A stretch of DNA of 64,000 bases. It comes from Trebouxia sp. TZW2008 (lineage: Eukaryota; Chlorophyta; Trebouxiophyceae; Trebouxiales; Trebouxiaceae). Positions 1 through 12,000 of this stretch are shown here, piece by piece; positions within the stretch are counted from its first letter, which is position 1; each line of letters starts with the position of its first letter. Under the pieces are notes generated by a model, which was given only the letters and a program-made list of their open reading frames with translations, did no database searches and was not told the origin of the DNA. The DNA lies in contig BDIU01000358.1 of the NCBI GenBank assembly GCA_002118135.1, positions 186,001 through 250,000 of the forward strand. Reading direction: 5' to 3'. The translations under genes were made by a program, and so were the position numbers.

Positions 1-228
1 CACAATATCTGCTGGGAGTGCGTCAGAACCACGGCTCAGTCTCAAGACAGACATCAAGGGCGAGGGCGACAACTTTAGAAAACCCACTGGCGACGCCAAA
101 TTGGTCAAAATTGTCCAATGCAGTGCCTTGACCGCGGCCCTTGCGCACTCTAGTAAGCTTTCTTCCAGACTGGCAAGAATGCGACAGCCCTCAGGGCCTT
201 CCCGGCGCAGCGTCTTGCTCACTTGCAT
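1..228 (-). CDS. Possible 5' exon of an unrecognised gene, cut by the left edge
   Basis: The minus strand is open from an ATG at 228-226 to the window edge, about 76 codons with no stop. The predicted start (MQVSKTLRREGPEGCRILAS) is followed by an acidic helix-like stretch (LEESLLECARAAVKAL). I do not recognise a family. The exon is GC-rich, like other 5' exons in this window, and its start lies about 300 bp from the start of the plus-strand gene at 537, so the two may share a divergent promoter. The plus strand is also open here (101-430), so the strand is not certain. Only the 5' part could be present. Confidence 0.33.
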   Translation of the reverse strand, partial: MQVSKTLRREGPEGCRILASLEESLLECARAAVKALHWTILTNLASPVGFLKLSPSPLMSVLRLSRGSDALPADIV

Positions 229-536
229 GGCAAGCTTGACAATGCTGATCAATGACCCCTCTTCAGCCCGGGGCGCACCCCCTCACGGGGCGAGGGGGCT
301 TGCTTGTTCAGGCAATTCTTGTCATCTTCTACCCCAGTGCGCAGACCACTTGAAGATGCCGGTCGAAGCTCCAGAACTAGCGCGTTCGGCTCGTCGCACG
401 CATGGCCGAGGCAGGGTCCCTGTATTGTGAGTGTTAGGTTCTTCAAGCGTCAGCGCTGCCTGCGTCCCAAAATGGAGTTACACTGAGAGGGGTTAACAAA
501 GCTGATTCAAGTCCATGTGCGCTTGAAAGCACACCA

Positions 537-3500
537 ATGAATCGCAGCACCAAGCTCAAACCGCTCGCTCCGCGTCCGGTCATTGATCAGGGCTGTCATC
601 AGATCATGTCGTACCCGTGTCCATCACTAGCGGCGGACGCACGCAATGGATTGATCAACAGGCATGCGTTCGTGGGAGCGAATTTAGGAGTCCACGCATC
701 ACCCCTCGAAGCAGTAACGAGCATGGACCCAAAAGATTATGTGTGGGGCGGCGGACATGGCATGCCATTCTACGGCTGTCAACCTTCTGCTTGCGTCCCT
801 GGATCGGGCTACTACTACCCGCAGGAATATCCACTGCACACTGGTAGGTCAAGGCAGCGCTCAATTGCGAGCTGATCTGCAAATATCTGCTGCAGCACAA
901 AAGCCTGCCTGTGGTCATAGCACCAACAAATGTGGTCTGTGCTTTCCTACAACCTATCAGCACGTGTTGCTTCTTGCAGGGTACGCTCAGCAGTTCCCGC
1001 CAATCACTGGCATGCCCGCAGCCTCACAACCATGTGCATCTACCACAAACTGTTTGCCGTACCTTGGCGGTGCACCACAAGCGAGCAGCAAGGCAGATGT
1101 GAACTGCCAAGCTAATGGCTTGTGCGATGCACAATCTTCTGGTCACCAGGTGCGTTAATATTTCCAAACACTGTGACGCACATGCAAACACCCAAACAAT
1201 AAGCAGCGTAAATACATGTGCGATTCACAATCTCCTGGTCATCAAGTGCGACGCTTTTGCCTAACACTGTGATGTATATGCACAAACACACAAACAAGCA
1301 ACACCATGCATGCATGGCAACACTGCCCCACAGGCAAGCAGCAAGGCAGATGTGAATTGCCATGCTAGTGACTTGTGCGATTCACAATCTCCTGGTCATC
1401 AGGTGCGATGCTGTTGCCTAACACTGTGATGTGTATGCAAACACACAAACAAGCAACAGCATGCATGCATGGCAACACTGCCCCACAGGCAAGCAGCAAG
1501 GCAGATGTGAATGCCATGCTAGTGGTTTGTGCGATTCACAATCTCCTGGTCATCAGGTGCAATAATGTTGCCCAACACTGTGATTTACGTGCAAACACAC
1601 AAGCAACCATCAGCATGAATGCATGGCAATACTGCCCCACAGGCAAGCAGCAAGGCAGATGTGAATTGCCATGCTCATGAGTTGTGCAATGCACAGTCTT
1701 CTGGCCAGCATGTGCGATGATGTTGCCGAAAACCGTGATGCATGTGCAAACAAACAGGCAGAATATAGTATCAATCATTGGCAAAACTGCACACCTCACC
1801 TGACAGCTCCGTCTACTGGAGGCAGAAGGTCTGTACATCACTTGCTGTTCCCTGTCAGAGCATGCTGTGTCCTCAGGCTGCAGATATTTGCAGATGAGTT
1901 GTTCCTGAAAGTCACAAGCAAGCAAGCCCATGACTTGTTTCCAGCCCATGTGCTGTTAAATTCATTGATGTCAGCAGATGTGATTCAGAAGCTGACAGCA
2001 CTGAAGTTAACAGCTCTGGTGATGAAAGCAGAATATGTGCTTGCTGGTTATAACTCTCAGGGAGAAGTCAAACACAATGTCAGCACGCAGTATTAGCAGA
2101 ACGCTGTGCACAGCTACGCTCAATATCCATGCAAGTTTTGCACAGGATATAGTCCTGACGGACATAGTCCAGTTACGCCACCCAACATCTACATCAAATC
2201 TGTATGATTATCAATGTCAGAGAGTTGAGGCACCACATGTACGGCATGCCTGAAGGGGAGGCTTCAGGCATTCCCACCTGATTCCCCCCAGTCTCATATT
2301 GTTGATCAAACAACTGGCTTTGATGTCTTCTTCAGGTATACTGCACTTCGACCCTCGGGGAATTCTTGTCTATGCTATATCACTTGTGACCAACAGCAAC
2401 AGCTCGGCCAATAGTGCAGTGCAGCTCAGAACATCCTCACCTGCAGACAGCTTCAGATTCACTCAATTGACATCAACTCATTTGCTGAGGCCTAAATTGT
2501 TTGTGATTTGCATCACTGGACATCAACAAACACATGCCCTGCATGCATGAACCTGGCTGCTGGCTTAATACTATTACTAATGTGCTGCCAAAAGATGACA
2601 GGACACAGCTAATCAGTGTCCAGCCAGCGTCCGAACAGAAACTGCATGACTTGTGCTACTGCCAGAGAAGTGTCATATCAGAAGGTAGCTGATATTGCTC
2701 TTGAGTCTCTAACGAACATAAATAATTTGGTAATCAAAACATCGGATCAGTTGTGGCATGCAGGAAGGAGAGGGTTCAGGCACTCTGAAATCTAAAGTGA
2801 AAGACGTACTTTCTAGATTTGCTTTCATTATAAACACCAAATGTCTGATAAATATTAGTCAAGTACTAGATGAAATGGCAGGGTCAGTCTGGCAGGCAGG
2901 AGGCTTGAGGCACTCCAACACTGAAGTGAATGACATTTTTCCATTGATGTCACCAAATTTCAGCTGAATTTTAGTAAATGACTGCATGCAATATTACAGT
3001 ATGTGTGGCATGCAGGAAAGAGAGGTTTCAGGCACTTTGGACTCAAAAGTGAATGACTTACTGGGCCTGGATGATGCTGACTTGAAGCGTGTGCTGTCAC
3101 ACAACATTGACGAGGTATGATGTGGTCACAAGAACACACTTTTCACAGCTACAAATGTGACAATTGAAGGGCAATACATCACACTGCATCATGCATTTGC
3201 CATTACATTCTGTATGTTTCATACCTGCTGAATGCAAAAACAGCAATAGTGTTGGAGCATCACATGCGCAGCTGCCAGTAATGACAGTTACATGTTGTGT
3301 TGGAACAGTAAGCGACAGCTCTTGTACCTGTATGTGACAGGTGTTGCGTGACAGTGCAAGTGGCCCTCCACAAACATGCTTGTTGGGCATCACTGATGTT
3401 GGCATGTAGAGCAGCACCAAGTCTGTCATGCATGCAAATGGCTTCAGAACCTTGATGCTGATGCAGTCAGCTAGAAAGTTTTTGAGAAACGTCAAGGCTG

Positions 3501-6500
3501 TTTAGCATGCAAACTGCATCGGAGGCTTGATCCCTATGTAGGGGCCGGAGGCTGAGGACTGTGGCTCATGTAAGAAAGTGAGGAGTCTGGAGCCTGTCGC
3601 CTCAGGGGACAGCAACATGTCAGGTGAGCTAGCCTGTTGATATGAGGCCACTTTAGACAGGAATACTGTTGTTATGAGGCTGAGGCAATTGGGAGCCCAT
3701 CACTACGTAACACATGCATCTGAGTAAGGACTATTTACCGGCGTTGCACTTGCTTGCGTTTGTTTGATTTGGCAGCATGATGCCAGAAAGCTTGTGCATT
3801 GTTGGCAACAGGCATCGTAACAGCATTGTTGTGTGAAAATACTCTCTCTCTCTCCCTCTTTCTCTCTTGCAGCAATGGATCTTACAATAAGATTCACAAA
3901 AAGTCTTTTCTGGGAGATTTTTCCCCGGCTACTTTCCAAAAGGAAAGCCATAATCTTGCAACATTCAACTCTGTCTTGACACAACCAGCTTCTGTTGTGA
4001 CAGCAAATGGGTACTGGCTGCATTGCCGTCATGTCTGCTTAGCCTATTTGCAAGTCATTGCAGTGTTGACATCTTGGTCTTGAGGTGCCTTGCATCAACT
4101 TGGCTTGTTGTCGAAAACCACTGGATTTACCAAAGCGAACCCAGCCATGCTTCTGCATCACAATTGTTGGTTGCTCATTGCTGATCTTGGTGTTGTTTGT
4201 GGTGCAGGTACAGACGAGGTGATACTGCCAGACTTTGGAGAGGGCTTCGCCAACAGCGAGGCAGTCTTGCTGGACATACGCATGGACGCATCACCTCTAT
4301 CGTAAGCCCTGTCTACACAATTCCCGTCCAATGTATACTCCTTCCCTGCGCGCTTGCCTTCCAACGCATTTTTGGCTTAAATTTGTGCATAGTCACTCCG
4401 CCAGCAGCAGATGAACCTCTACACGCTTGCGTTCCATTGCAGTTTATGGCAAGAGTTTGTACATGATCACCCTGCCAGCAGCAGTTTCTGCACACTTCCC
4501 TTCCAATGCATTTTTGGCTAGAGTAAGTGTCCAATCACTCTGTCGGCTGCGAGCATTCTCTGCACATTCTCCTTCCTATGCAATGTTGGAAAGGGCTGGT
4601 GTGTAGCCACTCTGCCAGCAGCAAGCATTCTCTGCATACTTCCCTTCCAATGCATTTTTGCCAGGAGTCGGTGATTGACCACTCTGCTGGCAGCAGGCAT
4701 TTGCTGCACACATGCCATCCAACGCATGCGCTGGCAAGAGTTGCTGTTTGACCACTCTGCTGGCAGCAAAAGTCCTCTTCACACTCCCCTTCCAATGCAA
4801 TTTTGCCAAGACTTGGTGTTGGACCACTCTGAAGCAAGCCTTCTCTGCACACTTCCCTTCCAGTGCATTTCCTGCAAGAGTTGGTGTGTAAGCACTCTAC
4901 CAGCAGCAAGCCTTCTATGCACACTTCCCTTCGAATGCATTGTTGGTAAGAGTTGGTGTGTGGTCACTCTGCCAGTAGCAAGCCTTCTCTGAGCTCTTTA
5001 TTCTACTGCAAGCTTGGCAAGAGATGGCTTGTGACCACTCTGCTAGCAGCAAATGTTCTCTACACACTCCCCTTCCAATGCATTGTGCAAAAGTTCGTCT
5101 GTGAGCACTCTGGCAGCAGCAAGTCTTCTCTGCATAACTTTGTTCCAATGCGTTCTTGGCAAGAGTAGCTAGAGGTTGATTCAATGCTGCAGCACATGGC
5201 ACGACATGAGTCTGTTGAGGACGGCAACTGCTCTTCCTTGCGCAGCCCATGACGTGCCATGCACTGCAGCATTGACCAATCGCTGCTGCAAGCTGTCACC
5301 AGAGGCATGTAACTGACCAGCCGCCAACCAGTGAACATTGCACACTGAAGGCTGCATGACAGGGTTAACAGTCTGCAGCTGGGAATGAGTCGACACTGCA
5401 GCGCATGGCATGGCATGCGCCTTTTGAGGACGGCAACTGCTCTTCCTCAGTAAGTCCATACCATGCCATGCACTGCAGCATTGACCAATTGCTGCTGCAG
5501 ACTGCTATCAGAGGCATGTAGCTGACCAGCTGCCGAATAGTGCACACAGAAGGCTGCATGACAGGGGAAACAGTCTGCAGCAGAGATTGAGACTGATTGA
5601 TGGTTGCACATGAATCACCTGAGGACAGGAGATGGTCTTCCTTGGGTGGCACATGACGTACCATACGCTGCAGCATTGACCAGTCAATGCTACAGACGAT
5701 CACAAGAGGCATGACCCGGTGATGCTTCCAATGTTGATTCAAGAGAGCACAGCAACTGAGCTTTGGACCTTGCTACTCTTGTAGCACTCTCTTGAATGTG
5801 ACCAACTGCTTGGCGACTGGGCATTTCTCAAAGATCTACAACCCTGCAATCAACACTTTTGGCCCTCAATAAGCTACATGCTGCTTTGAGATCTACAGCT
5901 GCAGACAGAAGAACGCAATTACTGTTGGAATCTACAGCTGACGTCATTCTGATCACTTTCTGATCCGAGTCAAAGTTGCATGAAAGTGTGCTCTTGATCA
6001 GGAGCTGTAAAGTGTGCTTCAAGGTCTGTGACAGACAGCTCTACAGACCAAGCAAAAGGCTTTACACACTGCTGGATCTGCAGCACTGCATGCAAAGCAT
6101 GAGATTGGCTGAAATCTGATGCGCAGTATGGATTGACCCTCGCGTATCATCTTTTTTGATTCTTCAAGATGTGTGTTTGGTCAAATTGCATTCAGAACTT
6201 CAAATGTGAGTGTGGTGCCTGCAGTGACAGCTCCCACATGGATGAGGCCAACCCCTACTTGACCCCCCTGCTGGACCCCCCCACCCCTCCAACCTGCCCC
6301 ACGGCTGTATCAGTACTAGGCAAGGCCACCCCAGATGCAATCATCGGCACAGACAGACAGTGTGAAGAAGACAGCAAGGAGACAGTCAAGCAAATGCTGT
6401 CTGACATGAGTATGGAGAATGCCGTGAGATGCATTACCCACTTTCTGCGCTGTGACAAAAGGTGCGCTGCACAGCATGTTGTTGGGTGATGGTGCATGAT

Positions 6501-7075
6501 GTATAGTGCCTGGGATCCAGGAGCCTCGACCAAACAACGAGCTGTTGTAACAACGCTCTGTTACTTTGCGAATGGTGCATCATCCACTTCCTGACCCAAT
6601 GTGCGCTGCACAGCATCTGGCTTGCAAACAGCAATCATCATACGATGCTTTGTTCTGCTGACTAATGGCATTCAATGCTGTCTATACCCTGTCATGTCGT
6701 GCATGACATGCACTCGCAGTCAGGTAGTGCCAGGGACATGGCTTAAATGTTGCCCATTGTCAGTTCAGCAGTCCATCAGCTCGCTCATGTGCTGTTCACA
6801 TGTGATATCACACCCAGCATTGTAAAATGTTGTGACTGAAACAGTGCTGATGTATGTGCGCCCATCATCTTATTTGGTCGTCATGTTTGTGCAATTGGTG
6901 CAGGATTGCAAAGGACAAGCGGCAGGCAGCAACTACAGCAGTGGAAGCTTTGTGTCCCAAAAAGGGCCTTGTGGTCACCCTATACCCCCCTGCCCCCCCA
7001 TTGCCCACAGTCAGACCCCAGCTGAAACGCAAACGCAGCAGCAGCAAAGCCCTAGAGGCAGCTCGCAATGCCTGA
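537..7075 (+). CDS. Unrecognised multi-exon protein with a basic C-terminal tail
   Basis: A consistent exon chain is 537-843, 980-1149, 3016-3114, 3542-3623, 4208-4301, 6225-6461 and 6904-7075. It sums to 1,161 nt (386 aa) and every junction agrees in phase. The N-terminal part is Pro/Gly/Tyr/Cys-rich (DPKDYVWGGGHGMPFYGCQP). The middle holds an acidic helical segment (KVNDLLGLDDADLKRVL) and a Cys pair (CGSCKKVR). The C-terminus is Pro-rich, then basic (KRKRSSSK), which could be a nuclear localisation signal. I assign no function; a nuclear regulator is only a guess. In-frame cassette-like copies of part of exon 2 (1334-1402 and 1643-1711) may be extra or alternative exons. The join between exon 2 and 3016 may miss an exon, since an acidic open stretch lies near 1960-2030. 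Confidence 0.55.
1110..1790 (+). repeat. About 155-bp tandem repeat containing copies of exon 2's 3' end
   Basis: The block ending in the exon 2 donor recurs at about 155-bp spacing (landmark gcgattcacaatctcctg at 1220, 1377 and 1531, degraded at 1685). Each full copy carries an acceptor (ccccacag), a 68-69 bp exon-like piece and a GTGC donor. Copies at 1334-1402 and 1643-1711 are 69 bp and keep the reading frame. The copy at 1489-1556 has lost one base and would shift the frame. Confidence 0.85.
2754..3114 (+). repeat. Three tandem copies of an exon start
   Basis: The sequence ggcatgcag followed by a gagaggtttcaggcactttg-like stretch occurs at about 2764, 2900 and 3016, spaced roughly 120-140 bp. 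Only the last copy continues into a full 99-bp open exon with a GTATGA donor at 3115. The first two diverge after about 60 bp and look like decayed exon copies. A shorter, poorer match lies near 2245. Confidence 0.7.
3115..4207 (+). other. Introns around a short exon; little else
   Basis: Apart from the 82-bp exon at 3542-3623, this stretch appears to be intron. A CT-rich run (ctctctctctccctctttct) at about 3840-3868 precedes a cag and resembles a polypyrimidine tract. Both strands have short open frames here (for example 3495-3097 minus and 3799-4083 plus), but none looks like protein. Confidence 0.4.
4320..5170. repeat. Minisatellite of about 72 bp units, 11 or so copies
   Basis: Units contain ttccaatgcattttt, a gcaagagt box and cactctgccagcagcaagc. 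The cactct landmark recurs near 4395, 4466, 4527, 4610, 4680, 4755, 4825, 4893, 4965, 5036 and 5105. The array starts just after the donor of the exon at 4208-4301 and fills much of that intron. Units vary, so this is an old array. The many overlapping short open frames here are by-products of the periodicity. Confidence 0.88.
5180..5735. repeat. Three tandem copies of a roughly 209-bp unit
   Basis: Landmarks recur about 205-215 bp apart: catgcactgcagcattgacca (near 5258 and 5468, variant near 5665), agaggcatgta (near 5302 and 5510, variant near 5705) and gaaggctgcatgacagg (near 5347 and 5551). Each unit also holds near-palindromic atggcatggcatgc / tgccatgcactgcag elements. It lies in the same long intron as the preceding minisatellite and encodes nothing recognisable. 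Confidence 0.82.
5736..6224 (+). other. Intron remainder, nothing seen
   Basis: This is the tail of the intron before the exon at 6225. I see no repeat, RNA gene or convincing open frame. The acceptor is tgcag at 6220-6224. Confidence 0.4.
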
Positions 7076-9073
7076 CACAAAAGGCATGATACGTTTTATG
7101 GCAGGGTCACTTGACCAGACTTCTGCTGAGTGTCAGCTTTCTGGCTTTAGGACAGCCTGGGCACTTTGACCTTGAGCAATTTTCTGGTGTGTCAAATCTT
7201 CAGTGCTATGCCAGTCTGGGCATAGCCACCTTTGACCATTTTTGCTGGGTGCTGGGTCCATGCTATCAGGGCGAGTAAGCCCTGAAGAAAATAATTATGC
7301 ACAGTCTGGGCTGTAGGCTCCAGACAATGTTCTGGTCTACAGACAGATTGCTGTTTGCGCAAGTGTTAGGGACTGGGCGCTCCACAACACAGCTCACTAC
7401 TTTTAAATCAAACATTGTTGCTATCGAGATCGGTGACTTCACTTGGAAGCATCACCTTCTGTTGCCTGATATCAGAACCTTTTAATCGTTTTTGAGACTT
7501 TCTGTAGTAAACATGTTACCGAGGTCCGCAGGTGTTACGCTACCAGTACGCGGTATGCATTCTACGAGACAAATTTCCTGGCAGTCGTTTTTCTGAACTG
7601 ACCTCCACATTGGCTGCCTGACTTAATTTCATTTTGGGTGACTGCTCAGCAAAGAAGATGTTGCTTGTTGCTGCACAGCACCTGATTATCAAAAATTGCC
7701 TTCACCATAACAAATTTTTTAGAGTTGCAGAGTTAAGGCAGTGCTCACTCACAGACCTGCATTCTACTAGCTGTATGCATTGCCTTGGACAAAATCCACG
7801 CCACTTGAGCCTGGCGCAAAGCTATGTAAATCTGGCGAATTTGCCATCAGTTTGGTCTCAGGCAAACAAGCTATCACAGTGAAGCTGTTGACACAAACTG
7901 AACGTGGGCAAAAACGGCATGTCACAGTGTGCGCTGCAAAGTGCATAGAACAACGACTGTTTTTGCATGTTGATTTGCAATTTTAGAGAGTCTGTGAGCT
8001 GATGCTTGTTCAGATGTTGCATTGTTGCTTGATGACTCAGTCTGGCACAAGACTGCCTGGTAATAGCTGGCATACTAACAACAGGTGTTGCCCAAGTGCA
8101 TGAGTCATGTCTACAATCCATTGTACAGTAACAGTGCACGCTGTGTAAGGCGTATCAAGTCAGCAGCAAGAGCAGAGCAGATGATTGCATGACAGTGCAC
8201 AAAGCAAACACAATGCCAGGACATGTGACAAGCTTTCGTCAAGGCTTTGAATTAAAACGCAACAGCTACAGAACATGTATTGAGTAGTCTCTGCAATCAC
8301 ACAATAATGCGCAAGTCTTCTAGTGTCGGTGAAACAGAAGGCCAGGTCTTGAGAGCACAGTCAACTATTTCAGATCAGTCAACCTCAGCACACACCCACT
8401 GACATTGGCACCAGCTACAACTGTTAGTCAATCAAAGGGAAGCAACCTACATAGTATGTTGGGCATTCATACGTTATTTTATTCAGTCAGAATTAGTCAA
8501 ATGGGAAAAGGCAACAGCATGTATGCAACAACTGCAACTGCTTATTCAACTGAACGCATCTGAGCAATGGGCATCAGCGCATGACTTGCTTGATGTAGAC
8601 CCACATCATGTGTACTCTGATGCTGTTGTGACCACAGGAATACACGCTGTCTGTTTCCTGTATGTCAGTGGAGCTGCTGAAAGCGTTATTTGGCCTCCTG
8701 AAGTGGTGGCAAACGTCTGGCTTGCCAAGCTGACTGTGACATAACCCTGCAGCAGACAGATTTGACATCAGGTACACTTAAATCAGCATGTACAATCATG
8801 GCATGCAGGCTGTTTGTCTCCAGTGCAGCATCCAGGCTTCGCAGACTGTCAAAGGTCATGAACATATCTCTGATAAAACTTGCACTGAGCAAGATCATGC
8901 TGCTCAATTCTGAGCAAAAGCGCATCTGAGCATGCCCTGAAAGTGCAACCTACGGCTGCATGTCAAGAGTGTAGGCACTGTGTGGTGACACAGTCAGCAC
9001 TGCTATCAGCTGCTGCACACCCTTGCATCAAGTACATGAAGCACGAGTTTGCAGCTTTTCCTAAAATTCACAG
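7076..9073. other. Convergent intergenic region without a recognised gene
   Basis: This stretch separates two converging genes, the plus-strand gene ending at 7075 and the minus-strand giant gene ending at 9074. Short open frames exist (7297-7485, 7634-7882, 8139-7858 and 8523-8744), but their translations look like noise and have no splice-phase partners. It should hold both 3' UTRs. I found no convincing RNA gene, repeat array or mobile element. Confidence 0.5.
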
Positions 9074-12000
9074 TCATTCTTTGGGAAGTTTCAGGAAATT
9101 CACCTGATATGAGGGCTCGACCACCACCTTGGCAACATATGTAGTGTCATTGCTGCCGCTATTGGTCACATCATAGACGGTGGTGACATTGCCAGCCCCA
9201 GGCGAGCTAGTGGTGGTGACGGCCAAGTCTGAGGTGTGCCACTGCACTGCAGTGGTGGTGGGGCAGGCAATGGCAATGGCAGAGCTGTTGTCCGTGGTGA
9301 CTGCAGCTGTGGTGTTACCGGCTGAGCTGTGGTAGCCCATGTTGACGGCATACAAGCAGCAGTCAACCCTGCAGATCAGACAAAATCTATTGGCAACAGA
9401 TCAAGTAAGTGGAGGACAGCCCAAGATCAAAAGCAGAATCCATGAATGAAGGATGCATGGCAACAAGAGACAATGCCTGCAATGTGAGAGCCTTGACAAT
9501 GCGTACAGGAGCGATGAATGTGGTCTGCCATCAATCATCATTATTACAGGTTTGCAAGCAAGACAAGCTGCCTGACGTGTCTGTATGGTGGTGTGTCAAG
9601 CGCGCGATGCAATGAACAAAAAGACACCATGCCGACAAGCAGAGTGACTGGCGCTTACGCTCCAGGTATTGGGACATAGGGCGCAAGCGTCTGCTGGGGA
9701 GAGAAAGATGGCGTCAGAGCTGCCCCAGGCACAAACAAGGGCGACATGCCAGAGCCTGGACTACTAAACATCGCTAATGGTGAAGCAGCTGTGATGGTAG
9801 GTGCTGGCGAGGCAGGCACTTGCTCTGGCAAGTTTGCAACACCGCCTGGAGGCGACCTTGCAGGCGCTGGTGTTGCAGGTGGACTGACGAGTGTGACTCG
9901 TGTAGGAGCTGGCACCTGCTCTGGCTGGTCAGCAACGGGCACTGCTGGTGAAGCTCCTGGTGAAGTTACAGGTGAAGCAACTGGAGCACTTGGTGTAGGA
10001 GCTGGCACCTGCTCTGGCTGGTTAGCAATTGGTACCGCTGGTGAAGCTGCAGGGGAAGCCGGTGATGTAACAACAGGGGAGGCAGGCACCTGCTCTGGCT
10101 GATTAGCTATTGGCACTGTTGATGGAGATGATGGTGAAGCAGGAGTTGTGCCTGCTGGCACATTCACTGGGCTGGGTGAAGCAGCAGCATAGGGGGTGAG
10201 TGAGGGGCTTGGGGAGGAGATAGTTGCAGGGGACTGGGTGGGGGTGGGAGGCAGGGGTATGGGTGACCCTCCTACATCGCTGGCCTGGTTGGCAGGGGGC
10301 AGGGAAGGGCTGATGACTAGTGAAGCAGCCCTGGGGCTGTATGCCACAGGGCTTGGTGATGGTGAACTGGGCACTGGTACTGGTGCTGCGACATATGGGG
10401 ATGGGGTGAGAACTGGTGTGACCGGTGTAGGAGCTGGCACTTGCTCTGGCTGATTAGCGACTGGCACTGCTGGTGAAGCTCCTGGTGAAGTCACAGGTGA
10501 AGCTGTCGCTGTAGGAGCTGGCACCTGCTCTGGCTGGTTAGCAACTGGTGCTGCTGGTGAAGCCACAGGTGAAACTCTAGGTGAAGTCACAGGTGAAGCA
10601 GTTGGATTGGCTGGTGTGGGAGCTGGCACCTGCTCTGGCTGGTCAGCCACTGGCCCTGCTGGTGAAGGTGATGGTGAGACCTGAGGGGTCACAGGACTCA
10701 TGCTTGGAGCTGGCACCTGCTCTGGCTGATTAGCCATGGGCACTGCTGGTGAAGCAGTGAGTGAAGGAGAGACCTGAGGGGTTACAAAAGGGCTGCCAGG
10801 AGAAGCCCCTGTGCTGGTGCCTGTAGCTGGCCCAGCAGGTGCCGGAGTAGCTGCAGGTGTGACTGTTGGGGCAGCTGGAGAGGCAGGTAATGGTGTGACA
10901 GCAGGTATGGAGGGAGTCACTGACGTGGCGGCAGAGGTAGCACTTGGTGTGGGGGTGAAAGCGGGGATTGCAGCTGGGGTAGCCACTACACCTGTGAAAG
11001 CAAGATAAGCTGACTGCAGCAATGTCTCTAATTTCATCACATCTTGGTCATTCAAAATGGTCAGAGAGAGGTAAATGCAATGCTTGTCAACAATACAACC
11101 TGTGTTGAAATTTTCATTGCGACATACCTGAGCTGGGTGATGCTGTTGGGCTATACGCCACAGGACTGGGTGAGGGTCCACTGGGCACAGGGGATGCTGC
11201 AGGGGTATCAGTGGGGGTTGGAGGAAGGGGAACAGGCGACCCCCCTACATCACTGGCCTGGTTGGCAGGTGGCAATGAGGGGCTGCTGATGGGTGCTGTG
11301 ATCCTAGGGCTGTAAGCCACAGGGCTTGGTGAGACTCCACTAGTCGCAGGCACCGGGGACGCGGTGGGGTTAGGAGGTAGCGGGAGGGGTGAGCCTCCAA
11401 CATCACTGGCCTGGTTGGCAGGGGCTGGCAGGGGGGTTGAGGTGGGGCTGCTGGGAGTGGTGGGGCAGCGGCCACAGGTGGCAGCACAGTAGCCTCCAAC
11501 AGGTGCAGCCGGGCTTAGCATGTAAGCAGCATTGCATTTGCCCATGGCTTGCTGCTGTTGGCAGTTGTATTGGCTGTCTGGCGGTATATCATCACAGCTG
11601 GAAGGTGCAGGTGTGGACACAGGTGAAGGGGAGAAGGCTGAAGGGCAGCGGTTGCAGGTGGCAGCACAGTAGCCGCCAGCAGGGGCGCCAGTAGCAAACA
11701 TGAAGTCAGCATTGCAGCTGCCAAAGTTCCTCTGCATGGCAAGGACATTAGTTACAGCTTTGCGTGTCAGCTGAAGGAGCTTCACAGCAAGCTTCACCAA
11801 GTGCTTTCAGCTTCAATGCAGCTGCGATCAACATACAAATCGATGTCTGTTGTGATGAAATCTATGATCCATTCATGTACTGAAGCATGCGGCTGGTATT
11901 TGCACAGCCAGCAATGGGTCAAAGAGGTCTGCACATTATACCAAGCTATCATGACTTACATCTTGTGGCTACAATCAGCAACACCAGCAGTCAGCTCGTA

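Noticed and set aside
4313..5250. Multiple overlapping Cys/Ser-rich frames on both strands
   Set aside because: They arise from the 72-bp minisatellite. The unit length varies and frames are not maintained across units.
6225..6461. CXC/tesmin-type DNA-binding domain suggested by KCECGACSD at about 6200-6225
   Set aside because: Phase places the exon start at 6225, after those Cys codons, and the surrounding sequence lacks the repeated CXC pattern.
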